DNA of 24,838 nt from Pollutimonas bauzanensis_A (GCF_040393045.1 NZ_JBEBUX010000055.1:1-24838), one strand, 5' to 3'; counted from the first letter of the stretch, positions 1-7,525 are shown. Made by a program: numbers and translations. The notes: generated by a model not told the origin, from the sequence alone.

Positions 1-881
1 CCTCCTTCAAACATCCCCATACACGTTGCGTAAAATTCTTCCGCAAACTTGGGCCTTGCATAATCGCTGCGAATCACCAACCCAATACGACGAACTGCGG
101 CATGCATATTCTTAGGTAAATACAGCACATGCAAGCTGGGATCGTTCAACCAGTCCGAATTGATCAGCAGCGGCAACAACGCAACCCCAACCTCCTGGCG
201 CACTAACTCGACCAGCGAATCGATAGAGTTCAGTTCCAGGAACTCATCCACGGGGCAATGCAATTGTTTAAGAGCCCGATCAACCAAGCGTCCGGTATAT
301 TCCTTGCGGTCGAAACGAAGAAATGGATACCGCGCAAGCGCGTCTTGCGGTGAACGGGCTGCGGCACTTGCAGGCGCAAGCAAAATCAATGGTTCCTCGC
401 ATAGTGGAATCCACTGCAGGCCGGGCGGCATGCGTACCGGCTCCACGATAATCGCGGCGTCAAGCTCTTCCGCCTCCACCTGCTCGGCAAGCTCCCCCGA
501 CTTGCCGGTGGACAAGCGCACATCCAGGCGCGGGTAGCGGGTTTTGAGTTTGGAAATGCCTTTCGACAATGGTGCCATGCAAGACACAATGGCGCCAAAT
601 GCCACGGCGCCGGCCAGTTCCTCAGCATTTGCCTTTGGCGCGCACAATCTATCAAATTGATCCAAGAGTGCCTGAACTTCGGGCAGTATTTCGCGACCGG
701 CGGCTGTTAGGACTGATATCCGGCCCTGACGCTCAAATAGCTGGCGGCTCAAGGTTTCTTCCAGCGCACGCATTTGGAAGCTGACCGCCGCTTGCGTCAA
801 TGAAACATGCTCAGCCGCCTCCGCAAATGAACCACATCTGGCGACTGCAATGAAGGTACGAAGAAAGCGGAGAGTACTCAT
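1..881 (-). CDS. LysR-type transcriptional regulator (C-terminus cut by window edge)
   Basis: The minus-strand frame is open from the ATG at 881 to base 1, giving 293 codons without a stop. LysR proteins are usually near 300 residues, so only the last few are missing. The N-terminus (MSTLRFLRTFIAVARCGSF, then a segment with AAEHVSLTQAAVSFQMRALE and LFERQGR) is a typical LysR winged helix-turn-helix covering about residues 1-60. The remainder fits a LysR effector-binding domain (for example LDVRLSTGKSGELAEQV and ELNSIDSLVELVRQEVGVALLPLL). It is divergent from the Bug receptor gene with 146 bases between the starts, which suggests it controls that receptor and the hydrolase behind it, probably in response to the transported compound. 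No good ribosome-binding site precedes the ATG. Family is certain; the inducer cannot be told. Confidence 0.93.
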   Translation of the reverse strand, partial: MSTLRFLRTFIAVARCGSFAEAAEHVSLTQAAVSFQMRALEETLSRQLFERQGRISVLTAAGREILPEVQALLDQFDRLCAPKANAEELAGAVAFGAIVSCMAPLSKGISKLKTRYPRLDVRLSTGKSGELAEQVEAEELDAAIIVEPVRMPPGLQWIPLCEEPLILLAPASAAARSPQDALARYPFLRFDRKEYTGRLVDRALKQLHCPVDEFLELNSIDSLVELVRQEVGVALLPLLINSDWLNDPSLHVLYLPKNMHAAVRRIGLVIRSDYARPKFAEEFYATCMGMFEG

Positions 882-907
882 AAAAAAATTTATCGTATTC
901 CAATAAA

Positions 908-922
908 AAATCAAATTGATTT
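908..922. promoter_or_regulatory. Candidate LysR operator palindrome
   Basis: AAATCAA and TTGATTT form a perfect 7-base-pair palindrome around one central base. It lies in the AT-rich spacer between the divergent lysR and Bug genes. LysR proteins bind dyads of the T-N11-A type in exactly such spacers, so this is a reasonable operator candidate. Binding is inferred only. Confidence 0.4.
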
Positions 923-1027
923 AATCAAAGCATATCAGTATTGTTCGTTAACAAGCACCATAGTGTTTGGCACTATCGCTGCTTCAACGACAAGAATGCC
1001 GATAGCCCGGCATCAAGAGGAGACTTC

Positions 1028-2029
1028 ATGAAAGCATTTTCAACGTATCCGAAAGCCTTATCCGTTTTGGGCGGCTTGCGCTGCCTGGTTGCCGGGGCAG
1101 GATTAGCCTTGTCCATGGGTGCACAAGCCGCCTATCCCGACAAACCCATTCAAGTCATTATTTCCTTTCCTCCCGCAGGGGCAACCGATGTGCTGGCGCG
1201 GGCAGTTGGTCAACGGCTGGCGGTCGAATTGGGGCAGTCAGTTGTGGTCGAAAACCGCCCCGGCGCTGGCGGTGCAATCGGCTTATCCGGCGCGGCCCGC
1301 GCAGCGCCTAATGGCTATACCTTGTATTTTGCTGCCACCACTAATCAGGCAATTGCCGCTTCAATATATAAGGACCAAGCAGCTAGCCTGACCAAAGACT
1401 TTATTCCCATTGGGCTTATCGGGTTCGTGCCCCATGCCTTGGTGGTGCCCGCCACACTACCCGTCAATAACGTAACAGAACTGCTCGCGTACCTTAAAGC
1501 AAAGCCCGGTGAATTCAACTATGCCTCCCAAGGCGTGGGTACGTTATCGCATCTGGAGTCGGAATTGTTTGTCGCCCAGAACGGGCTGAAAATGACACAT
1601 GTTCCTTATAAGGGCAGTGTCCAGGCGCTGCCGGATGTGGTCAATGGCGCGGCTAGCATGATGTTCGACAGCGTTACCGGCTCCATGCCTTTGGCCAAAG
1701 GAAAAAAACTGAAGTATTTGGCCGTGGCTTCCTCCTCGCGGGTCAGCCTGTTGCCAGATGTTCCTACCTTGGCTGAAGCAGGTGTAAAGAATGTAGTTGC
1801 CGATAATCGGTTCGGCTTGTTCGCTCCAAAAGGCACATCCCCGCAAATCATCGATACTTTAGCCGTGGCGCTTAAGCGAGTCATCAACGACCCCGACCTG
1901 AAGAAATCCATGGCAGCCCAAGGAGCCGAAATGCGCTACGCAACGGGACCGGAGTTGGGCAAGATAGTGGCAGACGAGCACGAATACTGGGGAGGAGTCG
2001 TCAAAGCAGCAAATATCAGTGCACAGTAA
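1028..2029 (+). CDS. Bug / tripartite tricarboxylate transporter family periplasmic substrate-binding receptor
   Basis: This 333-residue protein belongs to the Bug (TctC-like) family, periplasmic receptors that bind small organic acids, amides or amino-acid-like compounds. The start at 1028 is chosen because AGAGGAGA lies just upstream; an in-frame start at 941 has no such support. Residues 1 to about 37 form a signal peptide ending in AQA before AYPDKPIQVI. The family signature is clear: ISFPPAGATDVLARAVGQ, then VVVENRPGAGGAIG, and later MTHVPYKGSVQALPDVVNG and LPDVPTLAEAGV. Only the receptor is present; no TctA/TctB membrane subunits are nearby, which is common for these receptors in Bordetella-like genomes. 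It is divergent from a LysR regulator and precedes a gamma-glutamyltransferase-like hydrolase by 36 bases, suggesting a gamma-glutamyl or amide-type ligand (inference). Confidence 0.93.
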   Translation: MKAFSTYPKALSVLGGLRCLVAGAGLALSMGAQAAYPDKPIQVIISFPPAGATDVLARAVGQRLAVELGQSVVVENRPGAGGAIGLSGAARAAPNGYTLYFAATTNQAIAASIYKDQAASLTKDFIPIGLIGFVPHALVVPATLPVNNVTELLAYLKAKPGEFNYASQGVGTLSHLESELFVAQNGLKMTHVPYKGSVQALPDVVNGAASMMFDSVTGSMPLAKGKKLKYLAVASSSRVSLLPDVPTLAEAGVKNVVADNRFGLFAPKGTSPQIIDTLAVALKRVINDPDLKKSMAAQGAEMRYATGPELGKIVADEHEYWGGVVKAANISAQ

Positions 2030-2050
2030 GGCGAAATCGCCTATTTTTTT
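2029..2050 (+). terminator. Weak intrinsic terminator or attenuator between receptor and hydrolase genes
   Basis: AGGCG, loop AAAT, CGCCT forms a 5-base-pair hairpin that begins at the receptor stop codon and runs into TATTTTTTT. The stem is short, so it probably stops only part of transcription. That would give more receptor than hydrolase mRNA, a common arrangement for binding-protein genes. Confidence 0.4.
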
Positions 2051-2065
2051 CTAGAGATGTAAATA

Positions 2066-3670
2066 ATGAATCAAACTTCAGACTACTGGTCTTTTCCTTA
2101 TCATTCGCAACGTATGCCGGTACTCGCCGACAACGTCGTAACCACCTCCCAACCGCTAGCCAGCGCTGCGGGCGCACAAATGTTCATGCGTGGCGGCAAT
2201 GCCGTCGACGCGGCGCTTGCCACCGCCATTGCCTTGACGGTGGTCGAACCGTGCATGAACGGTATCGGCGGCGACGTCTTCGCCCTGATCTGGGATGGCA
2301 CCGAAATCCATGGCCTGAACGCCAGCGGCCGGGCGCCCGCAGCCTGGACTCCCGAGCGCTTCGCCGCAATGAAAGCGATGCCCAGCCGCGGCTGGGATAG
2401 CGTAACAACGCCAGGAGCGGTATCGGGTTGGCGCGCCCTTTCCGATCGTTTCGGCACCCTTCCTTTCGAAGATCTGTTCGAGCCCGCCATTCGCTACGCC
2501 CGAGACGGCTATTTGGTTTCGCCAACAGTGCATCGCCAGTGGCAAGCGCAAATTGCCGAACTCAGCGGCCAGCCAGGCTTTAAAGAAGCCTTCGCGCCGA
2601 ACGGGCGTGCACCCTTGCCCGGCGAGCGCTTCATCTGCCAGGGCCAGGCTGACACCCTAGCGAAAATTGCCCGCTCTGGCGGAGATGATTTCTACCATGG
2701 CGACCTGGCGGCTGCCATTGCCGCCCACGCACAGAAAACCGGCGGCCTGCTCACTCAAGCCGATCTGGCCGCACAGCGCGCTGACTGGGTCGACCCCATA
2801 CGCATGGCGTATCGCGATCTAGAAGTCCTGGAAATCGGACCAAACGGCCAGGGTATAGGCGCGCTAATGGCCCTTGGCATGCTGGACACGCTAAACGTTT
2901 CGGCGCTGGAAGTTGACAGCGCCGACTATGTGCACTTGCAGATCGAAGCCATGAAACTGGCTTTCGCCGACTTGCATGCCTACGTCGGCGACGCCGACAC
3001 GATGGCGCCGAAGATGACAGAGCAACTGCTGGATCGCGATTACCTGGCTGCCCGGGCTCGCTCCATCGACCCACAACGTGCGTCGTATCCTGGCCCAGGC
3101 AACCCGCATCAAGGCGGTACGGTCTATATGACGGCGGCCGACAAGAATGGCATGATGGTGTCCTTGATTCAATCCAACTTCAAGGGTTTCGGCTCCGGTG
3201 TCGTGGTTCCAGGCACCGGGATTGCGTTGCATAACCGCGGCAGTGGATTCAGCACAAGCGCTGGCCACCCGAATCAAGTCGGGCCCGGCAAACGACCCTT
3301 CCATACGATCATCCCTGGCTTCCTGATGCAGCAAGGAAAGCCACTGGCAAGCTTTGGCCTGATGGGCGGATCCATACAAGCGCAAGGACATGTGCAAATG
3401 GCTTGCCGCATCGCCGATCACCGGCAAAACCCGCAGGCGGCCAGCGACGCCCCCCGGTGGCGCGTTGCAGACGACAATCGGGAAGTCAGACTTGAATGGA
3501 ACATGCCGGAAAAGACAGTACAGGGCTTGCGCGATAAAGGCCACGATGTGCACGTGGCTCCCCGCTTCGATTTGGAATTCGGTTGTGCCCAAATTGCAAT
3601 GAAGTTGGAAACAGGCGGCTACCAGGCTGCATCTGACCACCGCAAAGACGGGTATCCAATCGGGTTTTGA
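2066..3670 (+). CDS. Gamma-glutamyltransferase family protein (Ntn hydrolase)
   Basis: This 534-residue protein belongs to the gamma-glutamyltranspeptidase family, which hydrolyses or transfers gamma-glutamyl or related acyl groups. It self-cleaves at a threonine that then acts as nucleophile. The N-terminal part carries the usual GGNAVDAALATAIALTVVEP and GIGGD signatures (residues about 44-70). By alignment with E. coli GGT the cleavage site is before Thr352 (HQGG then TVYMTAADKNG), giving subunits of about 351 and 183 residues. The small subunit has GSGVVVPGTGIALHNRGSGF, a KRPFHTIIP segment and GGSIQAQGHVQ. The N-terminus has no hydrophobic signal peptide, so a cytoplasmic location is likely, unlike periplasmic GGT. 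Some family members act on cephalosporins, oxamates or other amides, so the substrate is open. It appears co-transcribed with the Bug receptor. Confidence 0.9.
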   Translation: MNQTSDYWSFPYHSQRMPVLADNVVTTSQPLASAAGAQMFMRGGNAVDAALATAIALTVVEPCMNGIGGDVFALIWDGTEIHGLNASGRAPAAWTPERFAAMKAMPSRGWDSVTTPGAVSGWRALSDRFGTLPFEDLFEPAIRYARDGYLVSPTVHRQWQAQIAELSGQPGFKEAFAPNGRAPLPGERFICQGQADTLAKIARSGGDDFYHGDLAAAIAAHAQKTGGLLTQADLAAQRADWVDPIRMAYRDLEVLEIGPNGQGIGALMALGMLDTLNVSALEVDSADYVHLQIEAMKLAFADLHAYVGDADTMAPKMTEQLLDRDYLAARARSIDPQRASYPGPGNPHQGGTVYMTAADKNGMMVSLIQSNFKGFGSGVVVPGTGIALHNRGSGFSTSAGHPNQVGPGKRPFHTIIPGFLMQQGKPLASFGLMGGSIQAQGHVQMACRIADHRQNPQAASDAPRWRVADDNREVRLEWNMPEKTVQGLRDKGHDVHVAPRFDLEFGCAQIAMKLETGGYQAASDHRKDGYPIGF

Positions 3671-3720
3671 TACATATCAGGGGCACCATTCCCGGCCTTA
3701 ATCGCTCTATTCAGTTAGAC

Positions 3721-3758
3721 AAACAGGCCAACGAACACACTTCGTTGGCCTGTTTTTT
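3721..3758 (+). terminator. Strong intrinsic terminator after the hydrolase gene
   Basis: A perfect 15-base-pair stem (AAACAGGCCAACGAA, loop CACAC, exact reverse complement) ends in a run of six T on the plus strand. It lies 50 bases after the hydrolase stop. Read from the minus strand the stem is followed by only three T, so it may terminate hipA transcripts less efficiently. Confidence 0.9.
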
Positions 3759-3774
3759 CATGGTTCATGCTGTC

Positions 3775-5016
3775 CTACATTGCCTTCAATAAACGCAAGC
3801 CATTAGCGATTCGCCTAGTTAGTATCTGTGCTAAATCCTTACTGAACCGAGGCTTGATCACCTCAAATGCCAGCTTGATCCGCTCTAGTAAGGTATTCAG
3901 ATGAGACTCTGCCTCTACGCGGCTAGTAAACCCAAACCGTAAAGCATCATCCAGAACAGCCTCCCGTGAAATATCAAATCGGCCCAGGGAGAGTTGCATT
4001 GTTAACGATCTGGGATCTTCATCCGGATTAGGCACCACATCAAATGCCGGCGACAATCTCCACCTGCTTTCTAAGGGGTGATATATGGCGGCATGGTTAC
4101 GGGGATGATCGTCGTCATTGCCAACGACTGCGTTAAATACCATTCGGTTAAACAATTCAATAATGTCTTCGGAAGGAGCGCCGATCCTTCTAAGCTCCTC
4201 TGCAAGCCGCGGGTAACTCCACAGAGATGGGTCGAGTTTTCCCGGATACTCGGTTCCTAGAAGCGATGCGCCGCTTATCGCCATTATTCTTCGTGAACCA
4301 TTACGATCAAACCGGAAACTTCGCATTACGCTTAACCCATCTTTGACTTGATGATGAACGGTTTGTGCAAAATTCAGCCCAGCTTCGGTCCCCAACTGTT
4401 GAGTAAGGTGTTCTAACAGAGGGATATCCCGGGTATCTGACGGCAAAATAGGCTTCACTAGCCAAAAACCGTCTTCCCCTCGCAACGTACCTTTCGGCCG
4501 AGCGCCACCCAAGCTAGGCGTTGCCATCAAGCTTTTCCGAATACGCACATCAATAGGCGGCCTTCGTTCGTAAATTGCCAAAAGCTCCAGAGCCAGCCCT
4601 TCCAACTGAGGCAGCTTGGGACTGGAGATCTCTGCAACGGATGGCCGAGGCGATGTGCCAATGGCCAAGCCCCCCCACCGGTCACCATTTTTTGCCAGGC
4701 TCAAGAACATACTTTCATGCGCGTCATGTGAAAGGTTATGTTCTCGTTGAATTAGCATTTTTCCCCAAGAATCAGGGCACGCATCGCGCAGAATGTCGTG
4801 AAGGCCTTGATATCGTGGTGCGACATGCTCGATATTTGGAATGAAAGGCAAATTCACGGGATCAATTGACCAACTTAAGCCAGCCTCGCAATAGCTGGGG
4901 GCATATCGAAAAGTACCCGTAACACCATCAGCATGCAGCGCATACCTGCCAACGGTAACCCAATCACCCGTATCAGGGCGCTGAAGATAGACAAAAAGCC
5001 GCTTAGAAGTTGTCAT
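3775..5016 (-). CDS. hipA: HipA-family serine/threonine kinase toxin
   Basis: HipA kinases inhibit growth by phosphorylating targets such as glutamyl-tRNA synthetase and are held in check by a partner HipB. From the GTG at 5028 the frame encodes 417 residues; the ATG at 5016 (413 residues) overlaps the antitoxin gene by 14 bases and is preferred. In the 417-residue numbering the conserved elements are the glycine-rich SLGGARPK (172-179), a kinase lysine in LVKP (192), the catalytic loop NDDDHPRN (304-311, catalytic Asp307), and the metal-binding SPAFD (Asp330). The N-terminal segment with GDRWGGLAIG (115-124) is typical of the family. All catalytic residues expected of an active kinase are visible. 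The downstream position relative to the HTH gene and the overlap indicate a translationally coupled hipBA operon. The cellular target is unknown. Confidence 0.92.
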   Translation of the reverse strand: MTTSKRLFVYLQRPDTGDWVTVGRYALHADGVTGTFRYAPSYCEAGLSWSIDPVNLPFIPNIEHVAPRYQGLHDILRDACPDSWGKMLIQREHNLSHDAHESMFLSLAKNGDRWGGLAIGTSPRPSVAEISSPKLPQLEGLALELLAIYERRPPIDVRIRKSLMATPSLGGARPKGTLRGEDGFWLVKPILPSDTRDIPLLEHLTQQLGTEAGLNFAQTVHHQVKDGLSVMRSFRFDRNGSRRIMAISGASLLGTEYPGKLDPSLWSYPRLAEELRRIGAPSEDIIELFNRMVFNAVVGNDDDHPRNHAAIYHPLESRWRLSPAFDVVPNPDEDPRSLTMQLSLGRFDISREAVLDDALRFGFTSRVEAESHLNTLLERIKLAFEVIKPRFSKDLAQILTRRIANGLRLLKAM

Positions 5017-5329
5017 CGCCGACGTCACTTAGCACCGTTCGAGCGCGAGCCTGCGGATTAGCAGACCATAACTGCGGGTCTAGCGTAGGAACAGCAAAGT
5101 CAAGCAGACCAACCGTCATTAAAGCGCTTAGATAGGCGGCCGCACTTGCACCCGGGTCACCACGCTCTAGCCTACGCAGCGTCGCGTCAGATATGCCGAC
5201 GCGCGTGCATAAATCAGTGGCGAGAATTTTTTGCGCAACTCGCTGGGCTCGTATGGCTCGACCCCATATTACCAAGCGTTCTTGTACTAAAGAAGGCGTT
5301 ACTTCTGGCTTACGAAGCTTCTTTGGCAT
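5003..5329 (-). CDS. hipB: HipB-like XRE-family antitoxin and autorepressor
   Basis: This small protein (108 residues from the chosen ATG at 5329) lies directly upstream of the HipA kinase gene and overlaps it. It contains an XRE-type helix-turn-helix at about residues 22-60 (IWGRAIRAQRVAQKILATDL, then CTRVGISDATLRRLERGDPG). The C-terminal tail is short and ends DVGDDNF. HipB proteins bind operator DNA as dimers and hold HipA inactive. The frame opens further upstream (ATG at 5365 and 5344), but the 5329 start has GAGGGG seven bases ahead. The longer starts would place an operator copy inside the coding region. The gene is probably autoregulated through the repeats at 5343-5444. Confidence 0.88.
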   Translation of the reverse strand: MPKKLRKPEVTPSLVQERLVIWGRAIRAQRVAQKILATDLCTRVGISDATLRRLERGDPGASAAAYLSALMTVGLLDFAVPTLDPQLWSANPQARARTVLSDVGDDNF

Positions 5330-5342
5330 CGGAAAACCCCTC

Positions 5343-5362
5343 ATAGATATCGAATTATATGG
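5343..5362. repeat. hipBA operator copy 1 (direct)
   Basis: ATAGATATCGAATTATATGG on the plus strand matches 5407-5426 at 19 of 20 positions, in the same orientation and 64 bases away. It lies just upstream of the hipB start at 5329, so a repressor here would block transcription start or elongation. Read on the minus strand it contains a second perfect TATAAT. Confidence 0.75.
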
Positions 5363-5405
5363 CATAACCAGTCATCTATGATCCAAATATTTTTAAATTT
5401 ATAAC

Positions 5406-5444
5406 TATAGATATCGTATTATATGGACTAATACGATATCTATA
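5406..5444. promoter_or_regulatory. hipBA operator dyad overlapping the promoter
   Basis: Two perfect 16-base arms, TATAGATATCGTATTA (5406-5421) and its exact reverse complement (5429-5444), flank a 7-base spacer. The left half, extended to 5407-5426, is the second direct copy of the sequence at 5343-5362. The dyad covers the presumed hipB -10 box, so occupancy by HipB or HipBA would repress the operon. Perfect arms of this length in an intergenic region are unlikely by chance. Confidence 0.85.
5418..5423 (-). promoter_or_regulatory. Candidate -10 box for hipBA
   Basis: Read on the minus strand this is a perfect TATAAT lying inside the operator dyad, 89 bases before the hipB ATG. A TTGTTA or TTATAG at the far side could serve as -35, but neither is ideal in sequence or spacing. 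A second TATAAT occurs in the downstream operator copy (5354-5359). Confidence 0.5.
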
Positions 5445-5654
5445 ACAAAGTAGTCACTAGTCTTTTGTCTCTGAACAACAGCGCCGCGTTGAACTTCTTA
5501 CCATGAAACTCCCTCTACGAACATCGAAGAATACGAGTGTCCACAGTTGCCATTTACGTTAAGCAACTCTAGTATGATGAATAATGCAGCCGCATAATAT
5601 CCGCCCGGCTAAGCAGCCCATACGCTTTGCCTTTACATCAGGAATGTGAACGCC

Positions 5655-6056
5655 ATGACCGTCATAGAAACCGAAATCGTAAATGCGATCAAGCCGATAT
5701 TGGCTCCCTACCTGCAAAACCTGAACGATCACAAGTTCGACATTCAGCCCAACCTCATTGAAGTCAAAGTTCAGCAAGACGATAGCGAGCTCACACGGGC
5801 TACGCTGTTGCGGGTGAACGTTGTTGATGAACATAAACAAGTGCGGATATCCAGCATCGTTATGCCGGAAGCGATGAAGGGTCAGGGCCTGGGAAAAGCG
5901 CTGATTAAAGCAATATACATACCCGCCAAGGCCCATGGGTACGAAGTGTTCATTACCGACATGACTCCAGGCTTTTACCAGCGCCTGCTACGTCGTGGCG
6001 CCCGGTCGTTCGACGGCGAAACCGTCCAGATCAACGATGATACGGTACTGGCTTGA
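5655..6056 (+). CDS. GNAT-family N-acetyltransferase
   Basis: This protein of 133 residues (136 from an in-frame GTG at 5646) has the acetyl-CoA-binding motif A of the GNAT fold: IVMPEAMKGQGLGKALIKAI, where the QGLG loop contacts the cofactor pyrophosphate. The later DMTPGFYQRLLRRGAR resembles the motif B region with the usual tyrosine near the thiolate. The ATG at 5655 is preferred because CAGGAA lies ten bases ahead, whereas the GTG has almost no spacing. Its substrate (protein, amine or antibiotic) cannot be told. It ends five bases from the end of fliA on the opposite strand and starts opposite hipB, so it is most likely a single-gene unit. A role in the toxin-antitoxin system is possible but unsupported. 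Confidence 0.78.
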   Translation: MTVIETEIVNAIKPILAPYLQNLNDHKFDIQPNLIEVKVQQDDSELTRATLLRVNVVDEHKQVRISSIVMPEAMKGQGLGKALIKAIYIPAKAHGYEVFITDMTPGFYQRLLRRGARSFDGETVQINDDTVLA

Positions 6057-6061
6057 TGGAT

Positions 6062-6829
6062 TTATAGCAGCGCCTGGAACTCAACTTCGTCGAGGTTTTC
6101 TTGCCAATTGTTTTGCGCCAGAGCCGCGCGTATGCGCGCCACGGCCTGGGACCGCAATTGGGAAACCCTCCCCTCGGTAATACCCATGACCGCGCCGATT
6201 TCTTTTTGATTGAGATCTTGCTCAAACTGCAAAGACAGCAACAGTTGTTCGCGCTCAGGCAAACACGAGATCGCCATGACCAACGCGTTGCGCAAGCCCT
6301 GGGACACTAACTGGTTAAGGGGATTAGACCAGCGGCTTTGTTCGTCGCTGCTTGCCTGATGGTGGGCACGGTCTAAAGGATGGGTGGCGTCATCGTTATC
6401 CCGGGCCAGGTCTTCGTAATGAATAACCTGCACGCCGCGCGCCTCTTCCAGTAATTCCTGGTAGTCCGGCAACGGCATGCCGAGTTCCTCGGCGATTTCG
6501 GCTTCCGTAGCTTGCCGTAGCAAGCGGTGGTTTAGCTGATGTATGGCCTGCTCTATGCTTTTGGCTTTGCTGCGCACGCTGCGCGGCAGCCAATCCTGAC
6601 TACGCAGTTCGTCAAGCATGGCGCCGCGTATCCGGGTAATGGCGTAGGTTTCAAACTGAGCCTCGGCGGTTTGCTGATAACGCCGCACGGCGTCCAGCAG
6701 GCCCATCATGCCGGCCTGCATCAAATCGTCAAGCTCGACGCTGGCAGGCAGTTTAGCTACAAGCTGCAAAGCCAGGCGGCGAACCATCGGAGCGTACTGT
6801 CCAACAAGGCGGTCTTCAGAGCTAGACAT
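6062..6829 (-). CDS. fliA: Flagellar sigma factor 28 (FliA)
   Basis: FliA directs RNA polymerase to late flagellar and chemotaxis promoters and is held inactive by FlgM until the hook is complete. The 255-residue protein is full length. It has region 2 (GQYAPMVRRLALQL, ASVELDDLMQAGMMGLLDAV and FETYAITRIRGAMLDELRSQ), region 3, and region 4 (LPEREQLLLSLQFEQDLNQK, then EIGAVMGITEGRVSQL with its HTH). I chose the ATG at 6829 (MSSSEDRLVGQYAP); a TTG six codons upstream (6847) is possible. It is transcribed away from flaG and fliD, whose upstream regions carry matches to its own promoter consensus. flgM is not in the window. Confidence 0.96.
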   Translation of the reverse strand: MSSSEDRLVGQYAPMVRRLALQLVAKLPASVELDDLMQAGMMGLLDAVRRYQQTAEAQFETYAITRIRGAMLDELRSQDWLPRSVRSKAKSIEQAIHQLNHRLLRQATEAEIAEELGMPLPDYQELLEEARGVQVIHYEDLARDNDDATHPLDRAHHQASSDEQSRWSNPLNQLVSQGLRNALVMAISCLPEREQLLLSLQFEQDLNQKEIGAVMGITEGRVSQLRSQAVARIRAALAQNNWQENLDEVEFQALL

Positions 6830-6947
6830 GCGGTATTGATCAAACAAACATACAGAATGCCTATTGTGGCCGAGGCTGGCGCCAGCTGTTGGACAGATCA
6901 GCCGGGCATTTTATTGCCTATTCCTGCAATTAGAACTGACATCGGGC

Positions 6948-6974
6948 TAAAGCTTCCTGACAAGCTGCCGTTAA
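6948..6974 (+). promoter_or_regulatory. Sigma-28 promoter for flaG
   Basis: TAAAGCTT (6948-6955), exactly 11 bases, then GCCGTTAA (6967-6974) fits the FliA consensus TAAAGTTT-N11-GCCGATAA with two mismatches in 16 positions. It is oriented toward flaG, about 85 bases upstream of its start, in the spacer divergent from fliA itself. Confidence 0.8.
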
Positions 6975-7059
6975 TTACGCATGATTCAGCGCAAGGTGTT
7001 GAAGGTTACGCGGATACCGGCGCCAGACAAGCTCAATAATAACTTTCAGGAGCCACCCT

Positions 7060-7464
7060 ATGGCCAATCCTATAGGTGCCAATGCCGTATCCAGTCCTTA
7101 TGTTCCCGCCGCGGCCGACTTAGCCCGCCCTCAGTCCATTCCGGAACCCGCTGTACAAGTCACCGCATCTGATAAAGCATCAAGCAGCAGCGATGCCAGC
7201 ATGGCGTCCCGGCAGCAGCCCCAAAATCAAACAGAAGGCGATAACGACCCGCTGGGCAAGGCCCTGGAGCAGGTCAACGACAGCATGAAGGCCTGGGCCA
7301 CTGGCATGCGTTTCGACATAGACCCTGAAGCCGAACGCGTTGTCGTGTCCATTATCGATAGCGCGACCGGGGAAGTCCTGCGCACAGTGCCTAGCGACGC
7401 AGTAATCCGCGTGGCAAAAATGATAGTACAGCTACAAGGGAAATCGGTCGATACCAAGGCGTAA
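7060..7464 (+). CDS. flaG: FlaG family flagellar protein
   Basis: FlaG proteins are small, usually lie next to flagellin and fliD, and in other bacteria affect filament length. The 134-residue product has a variable Ser/Ala/Gln-rich N-terminal half. The conserved C-terminal half contains MRFDIDPEAERVVVSIIDSA, followed by TGEVLRTVPSDAVIRVAKMI. This matches the FlaG pattern of a hydrophobic strand, a TGEV turn and an R-x-I/V-P helix. AGGAG lies at a proper distance before the ATG at 7060. A sigma-28 promoter precedes the gene, and fliD follows after 116 bases with its own promoter. The expected flagellin gene is absent from either side. Confidence 0.88.
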   Translation: MANPIGANAVSSPYVPAAADLARPQSIPEPAVQVTASDKASSSSDASMASRQQPQNQTEGDNDPLGKALEQVNDSMKAWATGMRFDIDPEAERVVVSIIDSATGEVLRTVPSDAVIRVAKMIVQLQGKSVDTKA

Positions 7465-7498
7465 TGCCCTATCCGCCTTGCGAAAAAGGGTAAATGGC

Positions 7499-7525
7499 TA
7501 AAGAGCACAAGCTTCTAGCCGTTAT
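7499..7525 (+). promoter_or_regulatory. Sigma-28 promoter for fliD
   Basis: TAAAGAGC (7499-7506), exactly 11 bases, then GCCGTTAT (7518-7525) resembles the FliA consensus and shares GCCGTTA with the flaG promoter. It sits 55 bases before the fliD ATG at 7581. It also argues against an upstream in-frame start at 7494, which would precede the transcription start. Confidence 0.72.

Larger units (their letters stand above)
5330..5654. other. Intergenic region between hipB and the GNAT gene
   Basis: This 325-base spacer separates the divergent hipB and acetyltransferase genes. Its hipB-proximal half is AT-rich and holds the operator array. The rest (about 5450-5640) shows no gene I can support. 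A TTGCCA (5547-5552), 17 bases, TAGTAT (5570-5575) arrangement is a weak promoter candidate for the acetyltransferase gene. Confidence 0.6.

Noticed and set aside
941..1027. Longer N-terminus for the Bug receptor
   Set aside because: The signal peptide and the ribosome-binding site both fit the start at 1028, and the upstream segment has the composition of a leader region.
2891..3640. 249-codon open frame antisense to the hydrolase gene
   Set aside because: It lies wholly inside a clear GGT-family gene, has no recognisable domain or ribosome-binding site, and is the usual shadow of a GC-rich gene.
5503..5562. 19-codon open frame in the hipB-acetyltransferase spacer
   Set aside because: No ribosome-binding site, no recognisable feature, and such short frames are expected by chance.
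6875..6886. 12-base palindrome GCTGGCGCCAGC between fliA and flaG
   Set aside because: The same 12-mer occurs inside the FliK-like gene near 10735, so it is more likely a chance GC-rich palindrome than a regulator site.
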